From NCBI GenBank assembly GCA_963702595.1, contig CAVPDC010000010.1:124001-188000 (forward strand): a stretch of 64,000 bases of DNA, given 5' to 3'. Both the position numbers and the translations under genes were made by a program. Shown piece after piece: positions 17,917 through 26,543 of this stretch (within the stretch, counting starts at the first letter, position 1; every line of letters starts with the position of its first letter). Below the pieces are notes generated by a model. It saw only the letters and a list, made by a program, of their open reading frames with translations, did no database searches and had not been told where the DNA came from. The stretch comes from JALORV01 sp963702595. GTDB taxonomy: Bacteria; Pseudomonadota; Gammaproteobacteria; Burkholderiales; Burkholderiaceae_F.

Positions 17917-18201
17917 TCGGCTGTTTGGTGTTCGGTTCGATACTCTTGGCAAGAGGTGCGGTATGACAGGGCGCGGCCGACACTGACCAAGGGCATCGCG
18001 CTCGAGTTGGCCCCAAGCCGGACACTTCTCGACTGAGTGCCGTTCGGAGGTATGAAGTAGGGGGCAAACTGGCGTGCCTACCTGTCACCGGACGCGTCCG
18101 ATTCGGGTCAGCCGCATGTGTTCGATATCGAACATACGTCGCGAGCGTCGAAGCCTATCGTTGAACTCGAGTTGTCCTCTCGATCACGCTAAGGAGTTCC
18201 G
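17917..18201. other. Leader region of the FMN reductase gene
   Basis: About 285 bases without a recognised gene. It contains a perfect 16-base palindrome (18119-18134, listed separately) and ends with TAAGGAG, a good ribosome site for the reductase start. No clear sigma-70 promoter could be fixed. Confidence 0.45.
18119..18134. promoter_or_regulatory. 16-base perfect palindrome, candidate operator
   Basis: TGTTCGATATCGAACA is self-complementary over all 16 bases and lies 68 bases upstream of the FMN reductase ATG. Its size and AT-rich centre fit a dimeric repressor or activator site. No regulator gene adjoins it, and the binding protein is unknown. Confidence 0.4.
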
Positions 18202-18762
18202 ATGCTTAGAATTGCCATCATCCTCGGCAGCACGCGCCCTGGCCGCAAGGGCGAGGCGGTGGCCCGCTGGGTGCACGATTACGCGCGCCAGCGGGGCGAC
18301 GCCGAGTACGAACTTGTCGACATTGCAACGTTCAACCTGCCGCTGCTCGACGAGCCCGTGCCGCCTTCACAGCACAAGTACAGCAAGGCGCACACGAAAG
18401 CGTGGGCGGCAACGATCGCGTCGTTCGACGGTTTCGTGTTCGTGACACCCGAATACAACCACAGCACGTCGGGTGCCCTGAAGAACGCAATCGACTTCCT
18501 GTACGTCGAGTGGAACAACAAGGCCGCCGGCTTCGTCAGCTACGGCAGTGCCGGCGGCACGCGGGCCGTTGAGCACCTTCGACTGATCATGGCCGAGCTT
18601 CAGGTCGCCACCGTCCGCTCGCAGGTCGCACTGTCGCTCTTCACGGACTTCGAGAACTTCAGCGATTTCAAACCGGCGGCACTCCACCAGAACTCGCTCA
18701 AGTCGATGTTCGATCAACTCATCGCTTGGAGCGACGCGATGAAGACACTACGCTCCGAATGA
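18202..18762 (+). CDS. NAD(P)H-dependent FMN reductase
   Basis: The 186-residue flavodoxin-like protein shows the family pattern IILGSTRPGRKGEAVARWV (FMN phosphate loop), LPLLDEPVPPS, VTPEYNHSTSGALKNAIDFLYVEW and SYGSAGG. These are typical of NADPH-dependent FMN and quinone reductases (ArsH/ChrR/YieF relatives). It is expected to be cytoplasmic and to reduce flavin, quinones or azo/nitro compounds; the natural substrate cannot be deduced. The start has AAGGAG six bases upstream. It stands alone, convergent with the cyclase-ATPase gene. Confidence 0.9.
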   Translation: MLRIAIILGSTRPGRKGEAVARWVHDYARQRGDAEYELVDIATFNLPLLDEPVPPSQHKYSKAHTKAWAATIASFDGFVFVTPEYNHSTSGALKNAIDFLYVEWNNKAAGFVSYGSAGGTRAVEHLRLIMAELQVATVRSQVALSLFTDFENFSDFKPAALHQNSLKSMFDQLIAWSDAMKTLRSE

Positions 18763-18922
18763 CGGCACCAGTACGTGTCACGGCCAACTTGCGGAACCAA
18801 GCTCTCTGCCCGGGCCATCGAACCAGGAGCAGCCGCGAGCGCGGTGAGTGCTCAGCGAAGAGCGGTTCACCCTGATCGGCCCGGTCTCGGTGCCATTCGG
18901 GGCAAAACCAAGGGGCAAAACG

Positions 18923-21574
18923 CTATGGCGTCGGCCCGGACGCCGCAGCGTCTGTTGAAAGCAGATCGGCGGCGCGCCGCACCGCCTCGGCGTAGCCCAT
19001 TGCCTTCCCCTCTGACAGCACATCCGCCGCTGCTGCACCCAGCGCGTGCCGCGACTGCTCGATCAACGGCAGCAGAAAGGCATTGTCGGCGCTGCCGCGC
19101 TTGAGGCCCGAGCGCTCCGCCTGCGCCTCGGCCGCACCAAACATCTGCAACGCTGCGTCGTGCCGGCCGTCCGCCGCGCACAGTCCGGCGAGGATGTCGA
19201 GCGTCGATTGACCAAGCTGCTGTGACCCAAGCGCGGTCGCCACCTGCAGGGCCTGGCCGAGCAGCGCATGGGCCGTGTCGGTCTGCCTGCGCTCGATCGC
19301 CACGACGGCAAGGTTCAGCCGGCCGATCGCCTCGCTCTCCTGATCGCCCAGACTTTCGAGGATCTGCACTGCTTCCGAGTAGAGCGACTCGGCTCCGGCC
19401 AGGTCCCCCTGCTGGCGGAGCAACTGCGCGTGGCCGTTCAACGCCGAGGCGAGCTGGCGCGGGTTGCCGACGGTGCGCGCCACGGTGATCGATTCCGCCG
19501 AGTAGCGTCCGGCGTTCGTCAGGTCGCCGTCGCCTCGGCACGCCTGCCCAAGCGTCTGCAGTACCGCGGCGATGCGGTTCTGGTCGCCCAGTTCGCGTGC
19601 CAGCGCGAGACTATCCTCGAGGTAGCCACGCGCTTCGGCATAGCGGCCCATGAAAGTGCAGAACTGGCCGACGTCGGCCAGCCCGCGACAGCGCGCGAGG
19701 CTGCGATCGTCAGCGCGCGTCCGCGCGAGCGCCTCGGCGGTGACGCGGTGACCCAGCGTCAGCAGGCCATGGTGGTACCAGTAGAGCTTCAACAGGAAGA
19801 CAAGCTGCAGTCCGTGTTCGACACCGCTCTCGGCACGGTCGCACCACCGGTGCGCGCCGAGCAGATTCTCGCGTTCGCGATCGAGTTCAGCGATCCAGCG
19901 GCCCTGCTCAGGACCGGCCAGTCCCGCCCGCGCGCGCTCGGCAAGCGCGAGGCACCACGCCAGGTGGCGCGACCGCGTAATCGCTTCGTCGTCACTGCCG
20001 GCCAATCGTTCGGCCGCATAGTGCCGAACCGTATCGAGCATCCGGTACCGACCACTGTCGAGGTCGAGCATGACCAGCGACTTCTCGACCAGGTTCGCGA
20101 GCAGGTCCATTACGTCGCCCGATTCGATCGGGACGCCGGCAACGACGGACTCGGCCGCCTCGAGCGTCCATCCGCCGGCGAACACCGATAGCCTCTGGAA
20201 GAGCCGCTGCTCGTCCGGCGGCAGCAGGTCGTAAGACCAGTCAATCAAGGCCCGCAGCGTCTGCTGCCGCGGCAGAACGGTGCGGTCGCGGGTCGTCAGC
20301 AGCTTGAAGCGATCGATCAGGCGCGCGGCGATGGTCTCGATCGTCATCGTGCGGGTGCGGGCCGCGGCAAGTTCGAGCGCCAGAGGAATGCCGTCGAGGT
20401 GACGACAGATTTCCGCGACCGCGGCCGCCGCCTTCGCGGTCAGGCGAAACGCGGGCTGAACAGCGGTGGCGCGATCGACGAACAGCCGCACCGCATCGTT
20501 CGCAAGCAGTGCATCGACCGTCTGATCGGCCTGGCTCGGAGCCGGCAGTGGCGCGACCTGGAATACCGCCTCGCCTGCGATGCGCAGTGCGTCGCGGCTC
20601 GACGCGAGCACCCTCACCTGCGGTCCGGCCTGCAGCAGCCGCTTTGCCAGTTCCGCGCAGGCCTGAACCACGTGCTCGCAGTTGTCGAGCACGAGCAGCA
20701 GCTTCTTGTCGCGCACGAATCGAACCAGCGCCTCCATCACCGCGCTGCCCGCCTCCTCCCGGACTCCGAGCACCGACGCCACGGCCTGCGGCACGAATTG
20801 CGCATCCGATAGTGCCGCCAGCTCGACGAACCACACGCCGTCCGGATAGTCATCGAGCGCGATCGCCGCCACCTGCATTGACAACCGCGACTTGCCGAGG
20901 CCGCCCATGCCGAGCAGCGTCAGCAGTCGGCTGTTGGCCAGCAGTTGCCGTACCTGCTCCATCTCGCGGTCGCGCCCGACGAACGAATTGAGCTGTTCGG
21001 TCAGGTTGTTCGGCGTGCTGGCCATAGAGCGCAGCGGCGGGAAGTCGGAGCGCAGCCGGGGGTGCACGATCTGGCACAACGTCTCGGCCGATCCGAGGTC
21101 GCGCAGGCGCACCGCGCCGAGTTCGCGCAGCGCAACGTCCGGCGGCAACCGGCCGGCGACGCGCTCGGACACCGCGCGCGAGACGAGGATCTGGCCACCG
21201 TGCGCGGCGCCCATGATGCGGGCTGCCCGGTTCACCGCGGGCCCGAAGAAATCGTTGTCGCGCCGCTGATCGGCGCCAAGGTGCAGGCCGCAGCGCACGC
21301 TGAGCCGTGCATGACCCGCAGCGGTTTCGGCAAGCGCGAGTTGCAGATCGACCGCCGCCGCCATCGCATCGGCGGGATCGTCAAACGCAGCGTGCATGCC
21401 GTCGCCGGTCATCTTGACCACCGTGCCGCGGTGCCGACCGACCACGGCCCGCGACAGTTCGTCGTGCCACGCCAGCGTGCGTGCCGCCAGCGTCGGGTCG
21501 GACTCCCATAGCCGGGTGCTGCCCTCGATATCCGAGAACAGGTAGGTGACGGGGGTAGCGGTCGACTCGATCAT
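18923..21574 (-). CDS. Class III nucleotidyl cyclase fused to NB-ARC/AAA-type ATPase and TPR domains
   Basis: The start at 21574 (MIESTATPVTYLFSDIEGSTRLWE) is chosen because the open frame upstream merely mirrors prfB. In the 883-residue product, residues 1-165 form the cyclase domain: metal-binding Asp in FSDIEGST and MTGDGMHAAF, and transition-state Asn/Arg in VNRAARI. Next comes an ATPase with P-loop GMGGLGKS and Walker B LLLVLDNCEH, a winged-helix-like region, and C-terminal TPR repeats (SALNGHAQLLRQQGDLAGAESLY). This is the architecture of signal-transducing adenylate or guanylate cyclases of unknown trigger. The protein should be cytoplasmic. It is a single gene, divergent from prfB and convergent with the FMN reductase. 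Confidence 0.92.
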   Translation of the reverse strand: MIESTATPVTYLFSDIEGSTRLWESDPTLAARTLAWHDELSRAVVGRHRGTVVKMTGDGMHAAFDDPADAMAAAVDLQLALAETAAGHARLSVRCGLHLGADQRRDNDFFGPAVNRAARIMGAAHGGQILVSRAVSERVAGRLPPDVALRELGAVRLRDLGSAETLCQIVHPRLRSDFPPLRSMASTPNNLTEQLNSFVGRDREMEQVRQLLANSRLLTLLGMGGLGKSRLSMQVAAIALDDYPDGVWFVELAALSDAQFVPQAVASVLGVREEAGSAVMEALVRFVRDKKLLLVLDNCEHVVQACAELAKRLLQAGPQVRVLASSRDALRIAGEAVFQVAPLPAPSQADQTVDALLANDAVRLFVDRATAVQPAFRLTAKAAAAVAEICRHLDGIPLALELAAARTRTMTIETIAARLIDRFKLLTTRDRTVLPRQQTLRALIDWSYDLLPPDEQRLFQRLSVFAGGWTLEAAESVVAGVPIESGDVMDLLANLVEKSLVMLDLDSGRYRMLDTVRHYAAERLAGSDDEAITRSRHLAWCLALAERARAGLAGPEQGRWIAELDRERENLLGAHRWCDRAESGVEHGLQLVFLLKLYWYHHGLLTLGHRVTAEALARTRADDRSLARCRGLADVGQFCTFMGRYAEARGYLEDSLALARELGDQNRIAAVLQTLGQACRGDGDLTNAGRYSAESITVARTVGNPRQLASALNGHAQLLRQQGDLAGAESLYSEAVQILESLGDQESEAIGRLNLAVVAIERRQTDTAHALLGQALQVATALGSQQLGQSTLDILAGLCAADGRHDAALQMFGAAEAQAERSGLKRGSADNAFLLPLIEQSRHALGAAAADVLSEGKAMGYAEAVRRAADLLSTDAAASGPTP

Positions 21575-21670
21575 TGGAGCGAGCGGGGGATCGGAGGGGA
21601 CGCTGGAAGCGGAACTGGCGCGCATCTTACGTGGCGGAGGGTCACCCACGCTCGCCGTCGGCCCAGTTCC

Positions 21671-21676
21671 TATAAT
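21671..21676 (+). promoter_or_regulatory. -10 element of the prfB promoter
   Basis: A perfect TATAAT 28 bases upstream of the prfB ATG. No good -35 hexamer sits at the right distance. Transcription would start near 21683, giving a leader of about 20 bases. Confidence 0.55.
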
Positions 21677-21703
21677 CGCGGTCTTTCGACCTCGAGACTC
21701 TCC

Positions 21704-22808
21704 ATGGAAGCAGAACGCCTCAACCAGATCGAAGGTACCGTCGCCGACCTGCGCGGACGCCTGGCCGAGCTGCGGAGGTATCTTTGACGTCGATGTAAAG
21801 GAAACCCGCCTCGAGGAAATCAACCGGTCGCTCGAAGATCCCAAGGTCTGGGACGATCCCAAGCGCGCCCAGGAACTCGGCAGGGAAAAGAAGACGCTCG
21901 ATCTCGTCGTGCAGAAGATGCATGCGCTGACGAACGGCCTGCGCGACGCCGGGGAACTGTTCGAAATGGCGCGTACGGATGACGACGACGCAACGCTGCT
22001 ATCGGTCGAGGCGGACGTTGCCGGGCTCGCCAAGCAGGTGGCCGATCTCGAGTTCCAGCGGATGTTCAACAATCCGCTCGACCCCAACAACTGCTTCATC
22101 GAGATCCAGGCCGGGGCCGGCGGCACCGAGGCACAGGACTGGGCCGGCATGCTCGAGCGAATGTACCTTCGCTACGCCGAGCGGCGCGGCTTCAAGCCTG
22201 AACTGCTGGACGAGTCACAGGGCGAAGTTGCCGGTATCAAGGGCGCGACAATCAAGATCAGCGGCGACTATGCCTACGGCATGCTGCGCACCGAGACCGG
22301 CATCCACCGGCTGGTGCGCAAGTCACCGTTCGATTCGAATGCGCGCCGTCACACCTCGTTTGCCAGCGTGTTCGTCTACCCTGAGGTCGATGAGACGGTC
22401 GACGTCGAGATCAATCCGGCCGACCTGCGCATCGACGTCTACCGCGCCTCCGGCGCCGGCGGCCAGCACGTGAACAAGACCGAGTCCGCCGTGCGCATCA
22501 CGCATGCGCCCTCGGGCATCGTCGTGCAGAGTCAGAACGACCGCTCGCAGCACCGCAATCGCGCCGAATGCATGGCGATGCTGAAGTCTCGCCTGTACGA
22601 ACTCGAGCTGCGCAAGCGCATGGCAGAACAAAACAAGCTGGAGGAAGCCAAGACCGACATCGGCTGGGGCCATCAGATCCGCTCCTATGTGCTCGACCAG
22701 TCGCGCATCAAAGACTTGCGCACCAACGTCGAGATCGGCAATACGCAGGCCGTGCTCGACGGCGACCTCGACGATTTCATCGAGGCGAGCCTGAAACAAG
22801 GCGTCTGA
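21704..22808 (+). CDS. prfB: Peptide chain release factor 2, with programmed +1 frameshift
   Basis: The ATG at 21704 opens 27 codons ending LRRYL, followed by an in-frame TGA (21785-21787). Translation continues in the +1 frame from GAC (21786) for 340 codons, giving RF2 of 367 residues. The main frame has the GGQ motif (SGAGGQHVNKTES) that triggers peptidyl-tRNA hydrolysis, the SPF codon-recognition motif (KSPFDSNARRHTSF) and the C-terminal MAEQNKLEE region. RF2 reads UGA and UAA. The frameshift makes its synthesis self-limiting: low RF2 slows termination at the UGA and favours shifting. The stop overlaps the next start by one base (TGATG). Confidence 0.97.
21774..21788 (+). promoter_or_regulatory. 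prfB programmed +1 frameshift site
   Basis: The site reads GGAGGTATCTTTGAC: a Shine-Dalgarno-like GGAGG just upstream of CTT-TGA-C. The ribosome slips from CTT to TTT and resumes with GAC. Layout and spacing match the well-studied prfB site of Escherichia coli. Confidence 0.95.
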
Positions 22809-23449
22809 TGCCACGCCCTGCCATCGACAAGCCGGAGCTGCTGCCGCTCGCCGAAGGGGTGACGAGCGCCCGCATCGTGCTGCGCCGCTATCGCTTCGGC
22901 GACGGCGCGGCGCTGTTCGCGGCGCTTGAGCCGCACCGCGAAGAACTGATGCAGTGGATGGAGTGGCCGCGGCGCCACCAGCGCGTCGAGGACTCCGAGT
23001 CCTACGCACGACGGATGCACGCCGAGTTCATGCTCAGGCGATCAATGCCGATGGCGATCTTCGACGCCGACAGCAGCCGTTATCTAGGAGGCGCCGGCTT
23101 CCATGTGCCGGACTGGAACACGCCCAAGGTCGAGATCGGCTACTTCCTGATCCCGCCTGCCCGTGGCACCGGAATTGCCAGCGATGTCGTACGCCTGCAG
23201 ATCCACTACGCGTTCGAGCAGTTTCAGGTGAACCGCATCTGGGGCTCGTGCGACGCCGCCAACGACGACAGCGCCGGTGTGATGCGGCGCGCCGGAATGC
23301 GCGAGGAAGGCCTGCTGCGGGCCGAGACACGCGACCATCACGGCAACGTGCGCGATACGCGCGTCTTTGGCCTGACTCTCGATGACTTCTCCGGCTGGAC
23401 CGCCACCCACGGCGTGGCCGATCTCGGGTACCTTCCCGTCCCATCATGA
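22808..23449 (+). CDS. GNAT acetyltransferase, RimJ/RimL-like
   Basis: The start overlaps the prfB stop (TGATG). The 213-residue product has the pattern of the RimJ/RimL/ribosomal-protein acetyltransferase group: LVLRRYRF-like TSARIVLRRYRFGD, PHREELMQWMEWP, GGAGFHVPDWNTPKVEIGYFL, then the acetyl-CoA loop PARGTGIASDVVRLQIHYAF and NRIWGSCDAANDDSAGVMRRAGM. The substrate is unknown; protein N-termini or small molecules are both possible. Its place between prfB and lysS in a translation operon is suggestive but not proof of a ribosomal target. Confidence 0.88.
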   Translation: MPRPAIDKPELLPLAEGVTSARIVLRRYRFGDGAALFAALEPHREELMQWMEWPRRHQRVEDSESYARRMHAEFMLRRSMPMAIFDADSSRYLGGAGFHVPDWNTPKVEIGYFLIPPARGTGIASDVVRLQIHYAFEQFQVNRIWGSCDAANDDSAGVMRRAGMREEGLLRAETRDHHGNVRDTRVFGLTLDDFSGWTATHGVADLGYLPVPS

Positions 23450-24207
23450 CGACAAAACAGCTAGTGATATTGACCGGCGCCTCCCGCGGGCTGGGAGCTG
23501 CCATGGCAGAACGCCTGCTCACGTCGGGCACTCTGCTGCTGACGCTGTCGCGCCATCCTTCGCCGGCGATGCAGGACAAGGCCAGCGCGGCCGGCGCGAA
23601 GCTCGAGCAATGGGCGATCGACGTTGGGCACGATGTCGGTACCGCCGCACGGCTCGAGACCTGGCTTCACCAGCATGCCACCGCGGGTTTCACCGCCGCG
23701 GCGCTGATCAACAACGCCGGGCTCCTCGGGCCTGTGGGTCCCATCGATCGCAGCGTCGCGGAGCAACTCACCGCCGTGCTGAGAGTCGGCCTCGAGGCGC
23801 CAATCGTACTGACCGCGGCCTTCCTGCGTGCGACGCGCGACTGGGCCATCGACAAGCGCGTGCTCAACATTTCGTCAGGCGCAGGCAGGCGCCCGATCGC
23901 CGGATGGGCCAGCTATTGCGCCGCGAAAGCGGGACTCGACCACTACTCGCGCGTCGTCGCCCTCGACGAGGCGCTGCGGCCCCATCCTGCGCGCATCGTG
24001 TCGCTGGCGCCGGGCGTCATCGACACCGACATGCAGGGCGAGCTGCGCGTCGCCGAGGCAGCGGGCTTCCCGGAGCAGTCGAACTTCATCCAGCTGAAAG
24101 CCAGCGGTCAGTTGCCGACGCCGGAGGCTGCCGCCGCGCGCGTGCTGGCTTATCTCGCGCGGCCCGACTTCGGAATCCAACCGGTCGCGGACGTACGCGA
24201 CGCATGA
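23446..24207 (+). CDS. Short-chain dehydrogenase/reductase
   Basis: A 253-residue classical SDR overlapping the GNAT gene by four bases (ATGA). It shows the Rossmann motif TGASRGLG, the NNAG motif (LINNAGLLGP) and the catalytic Ser-Tyr-Lys (NISSGAG and YCAAK). The sequence after the active site (GVIDTDMQGELR) resembles the sepiapterin-reductase-like/benzil-reductase group. A signal peptide is absent. The substrate is not deducible. Three bases separate it from lysS. Confidence 0.9.
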   Translation: MTTKQLVILTGASRGLGAAMAERLLTSGTLLLTLSRHPSPAMQDKASAAGAKLEQWAIDVGHDVGTAARLETWLHQHATAGFTAAALINNAGLLGPVGPIDRSVAEQLTAVLRVGLEAPIVLTAAFLRATRDWAIDKRVLNISSGAGRRPIAGWASYCAAKAGLDHYSRVVALDEALRPHPARIVSLAPGVIDTDMQGELRVAEAAGFPEQSNFIQLKASGQLPTPEAAAARVLAYLARPDFGIQPVADVRDA

Positions 24208-24210
24208 ACC

Positions 24211-25713
24211 ATGACTGAAACAAACACTCCGCCCCCCGACGAGAACCAGATCATCGCGGAGCGGCGCGCCAAGCTGGCTGAGCTGCGCACCCGCGGACCC
24301 GCATTCCCGAACGACTTTCGCCGCACCCACCTGGCAGGCGACCTGCATGCAAAGTACGGCCCGCAGGAACGCGAGGCGCTCGAACACGCCAACGCGGAGG
24401 TCGCGGTCGCCGGACGCATGATGCTGAAGCGCGTGATGGGCAAGGTCGCCTTTGCCACAGTGCAGGATGTCAGCGGCCGCATCCAGTTTTTCATTGCGAA
24501 GGATGACGCCGGCGAGGCGGCGCTTGAGGAGTTCAAGCGCTGGGACATCGGTGACCTCATCGCCGCGCAGGGAACGGTCTTCAAGACGCAGAAAGGCGAG
24601 CTGTCGGTTCGTGTCAGAAGTCTTCGGGTGATGGCCAAGGCGCTGCGGCCGCTGCCCGACAAGTTCCACGGCCTGGAAGATCGCGAGCAGCGCTACCGCC
24701 AGCGCTATGTCGACCTCATCATGAACGACGAGGCACGGGCGGCGTTCCTCACCCGCAGCAAGGCAATTGCCGCGATGCGCGAGTTCATGGTGGCCGAAGG
24801 CTTCCTTGAAGTCGAAACTCCGATGCTGCAGGTGATCCCCGGTGGCGCAGCGGCCAAGCCTTTCGTCACCCATCACAACGCGCTCGACATCGACATGTTC
24901 CTGCGCATCGCGCCGGAGCTGTACCTGAAGCGGCTGGTGGTCGGCGGCTTCGAGCGGGTGTTCGAGATCAACCGCAACTTCCGCAACGAGGGCGTGAGCC
25001 CGCGGCACAACCCCGAATTCACGATGATGGAGTTCTATGCCGCGTACCAGGAGTACACGTGGCTGATGGACTTCACCGAGCGGCTACTGCGCCACACCGC
25101 CATCGCGGCCACCGGGTCGGCCGTGCTGCAGTACCAGGGGCAGACGATCGATCTGTCGAAGCCGTTCGCGCGCATGACGACGGCGCAGGCCATCCGGGCG
25201 CATGCGCCGCAGTACAACGACGGGCAACTTGCGGATCGCGGCTACCTGCATCGCGAGCTGCGGTCAAAGGGGAGCACCCATTCGGAGGAAGCCGGTCTTG
25301 GCGCGCTGCAGCTAGCGCTTTTCGAGGAGGTGGCCGAATCGAAGTTGCTTCAGCCGACCTACATCGTCGATTACCCGGTCGAGGTTTCACCGCTCGCGCG
25401 AGCGTCGGACTCCCGCCCGGAGATCACCGAGCGCTTCGAACTGTTCATCGCCGGCCGCGAACTCGCCAATGGATTCTCGGAACTGAACGATCCGGAAGAC
25501 CAGGCAGCACGCTTCAACGAGCAGGCGAAGGCAAAGGCCGCGGGCGATGAGGAGGCGATGTACTACGACGCCGATTACGTGCGTGCGCTGGAATACGGCA
25601 TGCCGCCGGCGGCGGGCTGTGGCGTCGGGGTCGATCGCTTCATCATGCTGGTGACCAATTCGCCAAACATTCGCGACGTGATCCTGTTCCCGCACATGCG
25701 TCCGGAGAGCTGA
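24211..25713 (+). CDS. lysS: Lysyl-tRNA synthetase, class II
   Basis: A 500-residue enzyme with an N-terminal OB-fold anticodon-binding domain (about 60-150, VAVAGRMMLKRVMGKVAFATVQD) and a class II catalytic core. Motif 2 is FEINRNFRNEGVSPRHNPEFT; motif 3 is GCGVGVDRFIMLVTNS. Length matches bacterial LysS. It charges tRNA-Lys. The gene lies in the conserved prfB-lysS neighbourhood, here with a GNAT and an SDR gene in between, and its stop overlaps the NUDIX start (TGATG). Confidence 0.97.
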   Translation: MTETNTPPPDENQIIAERRAKLAELRTRGPAFPNDFRRTHLAGDLHAKYGPQEREALEHANAEVAVAGRMMLKRVMGKVAFATVQDVSGRIQFFIAKDDAGEAALEEFKRWDIGDLIAAQGTVFKTQKGELSVRVRSLRVMAKALRPLPDKFHGLEDREQRYRQRYVDLIMNDEARAAFLTRSKAIAAMREFMVAEGFLEVETPMLQVIPGGAAAKPFVTHHNALDIDMFLRIAPELYLKRLVVGGFERVFEINRNFRNEGVSPRHNPEFTMMEFYAAYQEYTWLMDFTERLLRHTAIAATGSAVLQYQGQTIDLSKPFARMTTAQAIRAHAPQYNDGQLADRGYLHRELRSKGSTHSEEAGLGALQLALFEEVAESKLLQPTYIVDYPVEVSPLARASDSRPEITERFELFIAGRELANGFSELNDPEDQAARFNEQAKAKAAGDEEAMYYDADYVRALEYGMPPAAGCGVGVDRFIMLVTNSPNIRDVILFPHMRPES

Positions 25714-26543
25714 TGCCTACGGCGACACGGCTGTGGTCGATCACCGCCCGGCTGCAGGCCCGGGCACAGCCGGCGCGGCCCGCGGGCTTACGGCCGTTCG
25801 TCGTCGCCGGGCAAACGGCCGGGTGGGCGCAACCCGAGGTCGCGTCCTTCCTCGCGCAGCACGCCGCTGGCTTCATCGAAGTCGACAGCACCCTGCGTCT
25901 CAGCGACGCTGGCCTCGACACGGCGGCCCGCAGCGCGCTGCTGTGCGAGGCGGCACTGCGACTGCGCGACGCCGGTCTGGTCTGTGGCTGGCGTGACGAG
26001 CAGCTTGCGATTCGAGCGCAGACCACGAGCGAGGTTCTCGCGACGATAGAGCGCGCGGCGTGCCGGGCACTTGGTATCACGACCGAGGCCGTGCACCTGA
26101 ATGCCTATGCGGACGACGGCACGCTGGTGGTCGCACGGCGCGCGCCGCACAAGGCGATCGACCCGGACCGCTGGGACAATCTCGTCGGCGGGATGGTGCC
26201 GGCCAGCGAGACGCTCGAACAGGCGCTCGAGCGCGAAGCCTGGGAGGAAGCCGGCCTCGAACTCGACCGCATCGAAGTCCACCACGGCCGCTCGTTCCAC
26301 GTGCGACGGCCCGTACCCGAGGGCTACCAGTCCGAGCGCATCCACGTGTATGACGCCACTCTCGGCCCCGATGCGTCGTGCGTCAACCAGGACGGTGAAG
26401 TCGCCGTGATCGCGCACCGGATGCTCGCTGACGTCGTTGGCGCGATCGAGGACGACGAATTCACGCTCGAAGCGGCGCTCGCGACGCTGGAAAGCCTGAC
26501 ACGGCGCGGCGCCTACGCCACGCCCGACGGACTGTTCGAGTGA
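25713..26543 (+). CDS. NUDIX hydrolase with DUF4743 N-terminal domain
   Basis: A 276-residue protein. The N-terminal 110 residues are DUF4743-like (GLRPFVVAGQTAGW, LRLRDAGLVCGWRDEQLAI). The NUDIX fold follows with the box GGMVPASETLEQALEREAWEEAGLEL at about 163-188, matching GX5EX7REUXEEXGU. Relatives are called thiamine-pyrophosphokinase-related; plant members hydrolyse damaged thiamine diphosphate (TNR3-type). That activity is plausible but not shown here. It overlaps lysS by one base and the next gene by four (GTGA). Confidence 0.9.
   Translation: MPTATRLWSITARLQARAQPARPAGLRPFVVAGQTAGWAQPEVASFLAQHAAGFIEVDSTLRLSDAGLDTAARSALLCEAALRLRDAGLVCGWRDEQLAIRAQTTSEVLATIERAACRALGITTEAVHLNAYADDGTLVVARRAPHKAIDPDRWDNLVGGMVPASETLEQALEREAWEEAGLELDRIEVHHGRSFHVRRPVPEGYQSERIHVYDATLGPDASCVNQDGEVAVIAHRMLADVVGAIEDDEFTLEAALATLESLTRRGAYATPDGLFE

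Noticed and set aside
17618..18088. 156-codon minus-strand open frame
   Set aside because: No ribosome site, mixed composition without a fold pattern, and it opposes a slightly better plus-strand frame.
21575..22150. N-terminal extension of the cyclase-ATPase to 22150
   Set aside because: The extra 192 residues are the complement of prfB and show no protein-like pattern; the cyclase domain starts at 21574.
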